The position numbers and the translations under genes are program-made. This document shows, one piece after another, positions 9,506 through 18,900 of a stretch of 54,278 bases of DNA; positions within the stretch are counted from its first letter, which is position 1; each line of letters starts with the position of its first letter. The notes beneath the pieces are model-generated. The model was not told the origin of the DNA. It searched no databases and saw nothing but the letters and a program-made list of their open reading frames with translations. This DNA comes from Candidatus Accumulibacter phosphatis (GTDB lineage: Bacteria; Pseudomonadota; Gammaproteobacteria; Burkholderiales; Rhodocyclaceae): contig NZ_SPMY01000032.1 in assembly GCF_012939955.1 (NCBI RefSeq), positions 1 through 54,278 on the forward strand, given 5' to 3'.

Positions 9506-10480
9506 TTGTGAAAACTCTTGCTCGAGTTCTGGCGCCCGGAGGGCCCCGAGGACGCCTGTCGATCCTGATCTTTCATCGTGTCCTCGCACATCCGGATTCG
9601 GTTATGAGGTGTGATCCGGACGCCGCCCAGTTCGAACTGATCATTGGCTGGTTGAAGCAGTGGTTTAACGTTCTACCGCTGGACGAGGCGGTCGCGCGGC
9701 TGAACGCGCATTCGCTGCCGCCGCGGGCTGCGGCAATTACTTTTGACGATGGCTACGCCGACAATTACGCTGTCGCCATGCCGATACTTCAGCGGCATGG
9801 TTTGAGCGCAACTTTTTTTTGTCGCAACCGGCTATCTCGATGGCGGACGAATGTGGAACGACACGCTTGTCGAGGCGGTTCGCCAGTGTGGCAATAGAAG
9901 GCTTGATCTTTCGGATGAAGGGCTCGGGACGCATGACTTGAACTCGGACGAAGCGGTTCGCCAAGCGATCGACGCCGTTCTTAAGCTTGTTAAATACCGA
10001 GACCCTGAGGAACGTATCAAAGCGGCCACTTACGTTGCCAAGGTCTCAGGCGCCAGATTGCCGACCGATCTGATGATGACCTCGGAGCAGGTGAAGAAGA
10101 TGCGTCGTGCCGGTATGACGATAGGTGCGCACACCGTCACGCACCCGATTCTCGCCCGCTTGTCGCCCGATGACGCAAGGGCGGAGGTTGCCGAGAGCAA
10201 GCAATTCCTGGAGTCCCTGCTGCAGGAGCGGGTAGGCTTGTTTGCCTATCCCAATGGGAAACCGGATGTCGACTATCGGGCGGTGGACGCCGACATGATT
10301 CGCGGCCTGGGTTTTGATGCGGCGGTGACCACAGCGTGGGGAGTGGCCGATGCGCGGAGTGACTTGACGCAACTGCCTCGTTTCACGCCGTGGGATCGAA
10401 CCCGATTTCGTTTCGGCACAAGGCTCGCCAGGAACTTGTTGCAGAACAGATGGTTGCGATCAGGGCAACTGGCCTCGTGA
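9502..10480 (+). CDS. Polysaccharide deacetylase family protein, frameshifted
   Basis: NodB-type polysaccharide deacetylase (carbohydrate esterase 4) of 325 residues after one frame correction. LSILIFHRVL opens the domain, and TFDDGYADN near residue 79 is motif 1, with the catalytic Asp and metal-binding Asp. IGAHTVTHPILARLS is motif 2, with the two metal-binding His. FAYPNGKPD is motif 3. It would remove N- or O-acetyl groups from the exported or lipid-linked polysaccharide. No clear signal peptide is visible. The frame breaks at eight T at 9813-9820; with one T removed, SATFF continues to VATGYLDGGRMW as in the family. The start overlaps the stop of the O-ligase gene by four bases, so it is translationally coupled and last in the cluster. 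Confidence 0.87.
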
Positions 10481-10609
10481 TGCCAGGCGGTGTCTTCCCG
10501 CCGGCAATGGGGCAGTGCGCGTAGCGCCGTGCACCCGCTCTCCCGCGCCGCGGCAGGAAGCTCGACATGGGCCCAATCTTCCCGCAATGAAGTGCGGGCT
10601 GGTGTAGTG

Positions 10610-10682
10610 CCGCACTGCGCACTCGGCACTGCGCTCTTCGCACGCCAAGCTCCGCATTCCGCACTCCTCATTCCGCATTCCC
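10610..10682 (+). repeat. Low-complexity imperfect tandem repeat of CCGCA(T/C)T-like units
   Basis: The stretch is made of degenerate units such as CCGCACTGCGCACT and CCGCATTCCGCACTCCTCATT. It does not code for a plausible protein on either strand. It lies between the end of the polysaccharide cluster and the decayed gene at 10682-11144 and is likely a slippage-prone filler or a regional repeat of this genome. Confidence 0.5.
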
Positions 10683-11144
10683 GACAAGTCTTTCAGCAAA
10701 CCAACAGCTGCGCGAAAGCCATGCGGTAGCCGGAATTGATAGCGTCCATATTGCGTGCAACACACACGAAAAGGCCAAGACCGCCCTGGCCGCGCTGAGC
10801 GAGGCCCTTTCTTTTCTGATCGACCTTGGCTCCGGAGAGCGGACCTCGATGCCGAAGTTCGGTGAAGCCATGCGCTCCTTCGTCGTCAAGGCCCTGGCCA
10901 TCGCCGAAGTGCATCCGGAAATTCTCCCCGGCAGCCTGAGCTTGAAGAATATCGCGTCGACGTCCACCTCATCGAAGCGCTCTACCCCATTCGCTAGGCC
11001 ATCGAAACCCTCGTCCGTCGGATCGAAGACAGCTATTTCGCCGCTGGCGGCGAAGCCTACGGCAGCGCCTTGCTGGTGTACCAGTACGCCAAAGTCCACC
11101 ACATCCACACCGGCGCACTCGAACAAACCCTCGACGGTTCATGA
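10682..11144 (+). pseudogene. Decayed conserved hypothetical gene (about 150-residue alpha-helical family)
   Basis: The plus strand encodes a protein-like sequence: KAKTALAALSEALSFLIDL, ERTSMPKFGEAMRSFVVKAL, then EEYRVDVHLIEALYPIR and GGEAYGSALLVYQYAK. It resembles a small helical family of unknown function common in Gram-negative bacteria (LIxLTxEERxxLPKMGDKxxxFV... SEAYxAALxxY). The copy is damaged in two ways. One base is missing at about 10941-10948, where LSL should continue EEYR. A TAG at 10995-10997 also stands where Gln is expected. No good start codon is visible; the frame is open from about 10682. Two independent defects make a true pseudogene more likely than base-calling error. 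The function is not known. Confidence 0.65.
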
Positions 11145-11229
11145 CTTTCATGATCGGGGTAGGGGTGGTCTGCGCGTGTCATGACCGTTTGTCGGCAGCA
11201 CGCCCGCGAGACTGCGCTCGAAGCTGTGT

Positions 11230-14200
11230 TCATGCCGACGGCGTTACTGGCGGAGCGGCCTCCAGCGTCACCTGTAAGCGGCTGTTTGGACTGATGGTCC
11301 TACTCGCGAGTTGGGTGACGAAGGATGTCTTCCAGTTGTCGCGCCGGTTGCGTGGGTCGTCGCTGCCGATCGCGAAGCCGGCGAAGTTTGCGCCGAAGTC
11401 GATTTGCGGTGGGCTTTGCCCCGGCGCCGGCTGCTCCGGCCACGCCTGCGGCGCCGCAAAGGTCAAGGGCAGGCGGGTCGGCAGCCTTGGAACCTCTGGC
11501 CATGGGAGGCCATTCATCCTTTGGCCGATCTTCGATGCATCCCAAAAAGTGATTCGTTTGTCGGCATCGATGTCGGCAAGCAGGAGTGGATCGATCCGGG
11601 ACCAGGCGGCAAATCCATCGTCTGTCCCAGTCGCAGTGCGCTGAATTAGCGTCACATCAGCCCATTCCCAGGTACCGTTGCCGTTGCTGTCACCGACGTA
11701 GCCGACCACGTGCTGGCCGTCGCGGTCGACGCCGGCCAGGGACTGCGCGTTGATCGACACCTGCTGGATATCGAGTATCTGCTGCGCGCCGTACGGGGCC
11801 GTCGCCGGTACGCTGGCGACGAGGTCGAGCAGCGTGACCGTGCCGGCGGCGATGGCCGTTTCCGACGCGATGCTCACCCGGAGCTCGCCGGCGACTGAGC
11901 GGTCGATCGCCAGCAAAGCGTCCGCGGGCAGGCCGGAACCCGGGAGCGCAGCGCTGATTACCAGCAGCGATGGATCGAAACGGATGACGAAGCTCAAGCG
12001 CCGCACCTCACCCGGGCTGAGCAGCGTCAGCGGAAGATGTTTGCCGGCAGCCGGCACATTGACCGCCTGGCCGGGTCCGCGCATGAAGTGGGGCAGCGAG
12101 AGCTGTGTTGTTGGCAGGGCGTCGAGAGAAAACGAGGCCTGGTAATCGTCGCCAGCGACGCCGTCAGCGTTGCCGTCGAGAGTGCTCCATACGCCGCGAA
12201 ACGCCTGCGGCCCGCTCGTCAGCGTCAGTTGGTAGGTGTCGGGGTGGAGACCGCCGCCGCCGATCAGGTAGCGCAACCCTCGGTAGTCGGCGTCGATGAC
12301 CAGGGATCCATTGATTACCCCGGTGCTGCCTGTGAGAAGGATGTCAGTCGTACGGAGAACGGTGAGCAGCGAGTCGTAGAGCTTGATCTGACTGGCGTCG
12401 AAGACGTTGTTGAAACGCACCGCAAAGCCGCCGTAATCGTAGCTGAACGAACTGACTTGCAAGGGGAGTGGTAGCACGGCCACGGCCAGCGGTTCGAGAG
12501 TATAGCTGCCATCCTCGTCCATGGCGCTGGCGCGAATACGGACTTCGCCGAGTATTCCCGTGTAGCGGTGGCTGACCTGGCCAGGGTTGCCGGCGATGTC
12601 CACAATGTCGACGACCTGACCATCGCCCCAGTCGATTCGCCAGCTGTCGATGCGGTCGTCGCCCGGATCGCTGCTGCTCAGGGTGAGCGTGAAGTCCTCG
12701 CCAGTGTAGGTCGCCTGCAGACCACTGGCGCTCAGCGTCGGCGCCACGTTGAGCACGTTCAGCGTGAAGTGAGTGCTCGCTGATTCACCCGCCGTATCGC
12801 TGACGCGCACGCAGAAATAGTGGTTGGCGTCGCCGTCTCTCGCTTGCCAGTCGATGCTCCCGGTGGTCGGGTCTATCGTCGCTCCGGCCGGCGCGGCATC
12901 GAGGGAATATCGCAGGATATCGCCAGTGTCGACGTCGCTTCCGGAAGCGTTGGCGGTGAAGTGCTGGCCTTCGAGCAGCGTGAGCCCGCTGGTTGGGGCG
13001 ATCTCGGCCAGTGTCGGCGCGTCGTTGACTGGCGTGACGATCAGGCGGACGGTCGCGAGATTCGATTCGACACCGTCGCTGAGCAGCCGATAGGTGAAGC
13101 GATCGTCGCCGTGCCAATCCGCGTGCGGGCGGTAGGTGATGCTGCCATCGGCGTTGGCGGCAACATCGCCATGCGCAGGGCCGTCGATGAGGATGGGGAC
13201 GAGCGCGGGGACGATGCCGTTCGTTTCGCCGCCGGGGTTGTTGCCCAGGTCCCAGCCCAAATCGTTGCCGAGGACGTCGATGGTCACCGGCGTGTCTTCG
13301 GCCGTGGTAGCGACATCGTCGCGGGCTTCAATGCTATGGCCGCCGCCGAGATGAAGGTCGCGGATGCTGACCTGGCTGCTGGCGGCAGCCGCGCCGCGCC
13401 CAAAGCCGATCAGGTCGAAGCTCAGGTTGACTACGGTACCCGTCGCGATGCCGGTGAGGTCGACAACGACCGACAGACTGCCGTCGGCGTTGCGGAGTGT
13501 CGTGACGCCAGCGGACTTGTGCTCGCTGCCATCGGCTTGCAGGTTGAGGATCGCGTCGTTGTCAGCCAGGCCGGTGCCTCCCATCAGTGACAGGCCGGTA
13601 CTGGCGTCGATCAGCGCCACTTCGACGGCGTCGTCGGGGGCTGCGTCCACGTCGTTCAGCGCGATATCGGCCAAGGTGAAGGACAGGGTTCGATCATTGG
13701 CGCCGAGCACAAAGGCCTGGTTGAGGCGGGTTTGCGAGGCGGCCGTTTCCTTGAGCGTCGCGAACTCCGGCACGAAAATTACTGCGCCGTTGGTGGACCA
13801 CCAGTCAGCGCCGTCGATGAAAGCGGGGTCAAGCAGGGTGGGGTTGGCCACGATACTGAATTGCGTGAGCGTCGCGTTGAGCCTGTCGCCGGTCGGGTCG
13901 TTTGGCTCCGGCGGGCGTAGGCGGCTGAGCCGCAGGGAGCCGACGCTGCGGCTCAGCGGCAGCGGTGCGCCGGGCGGGGTAGAGGGATCGTACGGCAGGG
14001 GTGCGGAGTCCGTGCCGGCGAGCAGGCCGCGAAGGGCGATGAGTTCGGTGGAAGAGGGCAGGCGGCGGACGCTCGGCAGGAGGGTCGAGGCCATCAGGCC
14101 GTGGCTGTCGGCGGTGTGGTCCAGTCCCACGGCGTGGCCGTATTCATGGAGCAGAACGGTGAGCATGTCCATTCTGCCCTCGGCCTCGGAGCCCGGCTTG

Positions 14201-15127
14201 GCGATCCACTCGAATGGGTTGCTGGTGGGGAGGAATTCGGCGTTGTCGGACGGGGTGGGGTCTATGAACCAGCCGTAGCCGGCGGCGGTGGGGGGAGAGG
14301 GTGATTGTTGCGTCGTGCCATTCGCCCGTGGTTTGCCCGATGACTGTTCCTGTAAGATCGCTGAAGCTTAGGATGGGGGCGCTCCTTGCAGCATTAGATC
14401 CGTGATGGGTAACATTGTTGGCCACTGAGCTGGTATTACGCACGTTGTAAAAGATGCGCCATTCGCTTTTTTTCGCAGTGTTGCATATATACTCTTTTAT
14501 AGTTTTCGTAGTCATTATGTGTTTGGGTTGAAATATCTAGGACCTTTATAAAATAAACTACTTTTACATTCTTTCCGCCAATATTAACCAAGACGGTGGC
14601 TTCGTCGTTACCAGTGTAGCCGGCTTGAGGTAAGTATTGAAACCGGAATCCGTCTCTTATTAATATTTCTCCGTGTTGTGGTTGTTTAAGTATTTGAACC
14701 TTTGCTGCCTCGATGTCCGCTTGCAAATTGCCGTCGAAACGAGCTTCGGGAAATATTTGTCCGCCACTATCTTTTGGGTAAATATCGCGGCCGTTAGAAA
14801 ACGGGGAGTCGCCCTCGGGTTGCATTCGTTCAAGCGTAGGTGATACAAGGCAGACACCTATTGTTCCATGTAGCAATTCCGGAGCAGTGGCTTCATTTTT
14901 TTTGTTGTCGTTCAATAGATGTGTTTTGCTTGCCGATGTCATTTGTTGGGGCGTATGGCATTTCTGCTATTAACATCGTTAATTCTCCCAGAAAGTTATC
15001 GCCGTGATATTGCGATCCCTCTAGCAAAGATTGCGCTCCAGTTCCAGGTTCGCCCGTGGGCAATGCTTCATTATAAGGAAGCAAATTTACAGTGACCGGC
15101 CCAGTTTTTTTGAGGTGCACGCATATT
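11230..15127 (-). CDS. Metzincin-type metalloprotease with cadherin-like, cohesin-like and dockerin-like domains (frameshifted)
   Basis: Four short frames (starts at 15127 or 15120, 14942, 14515 and 14172) join into one protein of about 1297 residues when one base is removed from each of four runs: T7 at 15105-15111, T8 at 14896-14903, T7 at 14467-14473 and G6 at 14290-14295. Order from the N-terminus: a leader without signal peptide, a cadherin-like domain ([11 protein letters not shown]), a protease segment with [20 protein letters not shown] and the zinc site [11 protein letters not shown], then tandem cadherin/Ig-like and PKD-like domains ([15 protein letters not shown]). A cohesin-like beta domain (about 11700-12080) and a dockerin-like pair of loops follow ([24 protein letters not shown]). 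The gene begins about 40 bases after the stop of the giant gene, so it is probably cotranscribed. It likely cleaves or matures a surface protein. If translation starts at GTG 15120, the first overcall is not needed. Confidence 0.75.
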
Positions 15128-15160
15128 CAGTGAAAACCCAAACTTCCTGTTGTAGGTTCT
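14390..15160. other. AT-rich island at the giant-gene/metalloprotease junction
   Basis: Base composition drops sharply here. I counted 19 G+C in the 60 bases at 14521-14580, against 44 of 60 at 11881-11940. The island covers the first 250 or so codons of the metalloprotease gene and the short spacer before it. The adjoining GH19 end of the giant gene (15165 to about 16700) is intermediate, for example 32 of 60 at 15541-15600. The contrast suggests that this junction was acquired or replaced separately. Confidence 0.7.
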
Positions 15161-15164
15161 TTCG

Positions 15165-15900
15165 TTATTGACAGTAATCCCCAATGCGCTCAGGGCGGTT
15201 TTTTATGTTGCCGAAGCTGTTTTCATCGTACATAAAACTGTTGATGCGATTCAGTATTTCTTGTCTTGCGTCTCTTGCAGGCTGTGTTGGATTTCCGTTG
15301 ATGCCAGAGTGGACTTCCCGAAAATTCTGCAGGTCATTTTGATCCGTGTTGTCTATTCGTTGATTTAGGTCATTCCAGGCTGACCCATATCTCCAATACC
15401 ACGCTCCAACGTCGGCAGCTAGTTGCAAATCAGACGATATTAAAGCATAGTCGGCGATTAAATCATAAGTACTCCCGACAACGGTGTTTAAACTAGGTAC
15501 TTGCCGTTGTACGTAAGGCCTGTAACTTCGATCGGGGCCGCGGGTTAGTTGAAGTGCTGCAACCGTTCCACCTTGCGTTGCAAGGGTGTAGTTACTTCGG
15601 CCAGTAAGATGGAGAAGTCCGCGTCCCCTGAAGTTCGAGCCGTCATGTGTGTTTGGGATGTTTCCATTGCGGTTAGAGTACTGCCGATCAAGGTCCGCCG
15701 CCGTCGCAGCTTCTGAAAGCCATCCGCTTTCATACATCCATTGCAGCCGACCAGTTTCTTCGTAGACGTTCGCCAAAAATGCGGCAATCCTCTTTGGGGT
15801 ATTGATCTCGAAGGTCTTCAGTGCTTCATTAATAGGAGCCACCCACTGGGCCATTCTTTCAGCGTTTGAGTCCATGATCGCCGCCAGAGACTCGGGCGTA
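15165..15900 (-). other. GH19 chitinase/endolysin-like catalytic domain at the end of the giant protein
   Basis: The last 240 or so residues match the bacterial and phage GH19 fold. KRIAAFLANVYEETG corresponds to the helix with the catalytic Glu (usually HES, here EET). NRNGN and FRGRGLLHLTGRSNY form the signature loop, and VGAWYWRYGSAWNDLN and IDNTDQNDLQNF lie in the closing region. GH19 enzymes cut beta-1,4-linked GlcNAc polymers, either chitin or peptidoglycan. The endolysin-like GRGLLHLTGR form favours peptidoglycan, but substrate choice is inference. The His-to-Glu change beside the catalytic Glu is unusual. Confidence 0.75.
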
Positions 15901-18900
15901 AGTTTGGCTCCAATGCCACCACCGTGAGTACCCAAACCACCGAGTAGCAAATTGTCGCTGTTAATCAAACCTCCAGCCGATGTCCCATCGCCAAACAGTG
16001 CTCGTTGAATTATCAGCTGCTCGTCAGCGGTTTTTCCAGAATGTATCTGCTGCACTTGCTCATCCAGCGATCCATTGCCGTTTATGGCGTCTGTTCGGAC
16101 AGACGCATATACGGCTAGGAAGTCTCGCAAGGCTGCCGTTTGGTTATTAGTTCCTTGGTCGTTAATTAACGGATCTTGCGGGTTGGTAACGCCGTGGCGT
16201 CGATTGGGGTTTTGAAGAAGATCTGACAATGCAAGCGCATTTGTGTAGTTCCACGTGCCGGTGTTCAAGGCATCCGTTATTCCGCCGTTATCGGCTCGTA
16301 GGCCGAACAGCCATTCGTTTCCGTCAATCGCGGTCTGGTTGGGCAGCGAAACATACTGCACATTAATCCCGAGATTGAGCATTGTACCCAGGGAGCTGGT
16401 ACCGTTGAACCACAGCGCATACGGCCTTCCTTGCGCCGTCGCGGCATTCTGCGCGGAAAGCATAAGGTCATAGATCCAGCTGGTGCCCATTGCCTTAGTG
16501 GGCTGCGTCTGGTCGGTCTGGTCCTCCCAGCCGATGAGCTGATGCTTTCCTGACGGGAAAAAATTCAGCCAGTGCGGTGCGTTGTAGGCGTTCAGCCAAG
16601 CGGCATCATCATTTGATAGCGTGATTGGCGGCAGTGGCTTGGTGGTCGTCTTGTTTTTTCCCTTTACCTTGATTGTTTCGGTAACGGTGGAGATGTAGTC
16701 GGTCTTTCCCTCGACGATTTGCGTAAATTGCCTCAATACGATGTGCTCTGCGTTGTCTATTGCGCCGTTGACCGTGATTTCTCCCGTGTTTTCCACCGCG
16801 GACAGGCCAAATCCGAGGTACTTCAATCGTTGCTCGACACGCCAGACATCGAGAAGGTCGTTCTTGGCGCCTTTCTCCGCGCTGAGGCCGGCCACGCCTG
16901 CGAAGGGGTGGTAGCCGGGATTGTTCAGCGGTCGATCGCCGAAGAACACGGTTTCAGCTGCTCGCGTGTAGTCGACCACACGCAGTTTCAGCAGCAGGCG
17001 TTTTTCAGGATTGTCCTTGTCATAGCCCTTTATCGTGATCGTGACGTCGCCAGCAAGCAGCGCCTTGCCTTGGCGCAGGCGATCGACATCAATCGACGGC
17101 GCGAGGAAGATGATGCCGTTCTCTTTCAGCGCCTTTTTGCCGCCGTCGGTATTGATCGTTTGCAGTCCCTGGTAGGCCTCCCTGGTCGCCGCTTCCGCCG
17201 CCGTATATCCAGCCTCGCGCTCGGCGGTGAGCAGGAAACCTTTGCTGTCCTTGACCAGGGTCGCGGCTCCGCCGATTTCGATGTTGTCCCAGTTGATGTT
17301 GAGATCTGAGTCCTTCAGGTCGGCGAGCGTGCTGGGGTATTGGTCACGGATGAGCTTGAAGAGGTCTATGCGGGCGATGTCGCCGTAGTTGATCGCGGGG
17401 ACTTTGCCGTCCTTGTCGGGTTCGATGGTGGTCTTGAGGAACTGGCCACCATCGACGGGTGCACTGAACTCGACGGTGTCGGGTTTGAGGAGTTGGCTGG
17501 TGGCCATTCCGTAGACCCAGCCGGAAGTCAGTTGCGGGCTGTCGGCGAGATCGAGTTTGCTGGGCGTCACGACCTGGGTGGTGACGCCATCGACGCGCTC
17601 GCGATCGATCGGCAGAGGCCGCGGCGTGGCTTGTCTGGTGAGTGAATTGCGTTCCGCAGCGGCGATCAGCGACTCCAGGTCCCAGACCAGCAGGCCGCTC
17701 GGTGGCGGCGGTTCGCCGATCGTTGGCCAGTAGCGGATATCGGCCCATAGTGTCTTGCCGGCGTCGATGAGTTGCAAGCGCGAGAAGTTGGCGTCGATGA
17801 TCGGCGAGGTCGCGCCCAGGTATTCCGGGGTCGCGCTGAAGGGATTCTTGACGATGCCGATCTTGCCGCCCTTTTGCGTGAGGGCGTTCTGCGGGTCGTC
17901 CAGGGCGTAGAGCGGGTCGACGAAGTCGAAGAAGTAGTCGGCGACCAGGGCGTATTCGGCGCCGTTGCGCGTCACGATTACCGCTGGCGATTGTGCGCGC
18001 TGGATATTCAGTTGGTAGTTGCCGTCGAGGCGGCTCATGCCGGGCAGGGCGCCGGACATCGCGATTTGTTTGAAGACCGGCGTTCCTTGCAGTCTCCCCA
18101 AGTCGCTCAGTTGGACGGTGACTGTGGCCAGTCCCGCGTTGAGGTCGAAAGCGTCGCTGAGCAGCAGGCGCAGCGTGTTGTCCTTTATGCCCGCGGAAGA
18201 AATGTACTGTGGTCCCTTGCCTTCCCGTGTCGGGAAATCGACTTGCAGGAAAGCGGCGGCGTGGGTGGCAGTGAGACGGCCCCTGCTTGCCAGCAGTTGG
18301 TCGAGGTCAAGAATGAAGACGTTGCCGCTGTCTGGCTGACTGCGCGCAATGGCAACGCCGACGCTTTGCTGGCTGGCCGTCACCGCCAGGTAGCTATGGG
18401 CGCCGTGGGTGAGCGCCATGTCGATATAGCCGTAGGGCGCATTCTGCCCACTCACTGTCGCGGGTAGCTCGATCTGCTGGATTGCCAGAAAATCGGCAGC
18501 GCTTTCGTCGATGTTGACGCGCAGGAGACGATAGCTGCCCGTCGGCTCGTATGCGCCGCCCTCGGCGACGTAGAGCCACTGCCCGGAAACGGCGAGACTG
18601 CTGACGTTGGCCGTGCCGACGCTGAAGGTCGTTGCCGCCGTCATGGTGGCGGTGTCGATGACGTGGATATTGCCGTGCGCGCCGGCGACGAAGAGCAGAC
18701 GGTTATCGAGGCTGAAGGCGATCTGGTCGGTCTTGCTGCCGCCGCCGACGATGGGCTTGCCGCTGGCGTCCAGATAGGGGATTTCATTGACGATCTGGCC
18801 GTCCCTGAAAATCTCGATCTTGTTGGCGAGGGTGACGACACTGAAGTCGGTCTGCCCTTCGAGGGTGACGCTGCCCGGCTCGCCGTTGGCCAGCCAGCGG

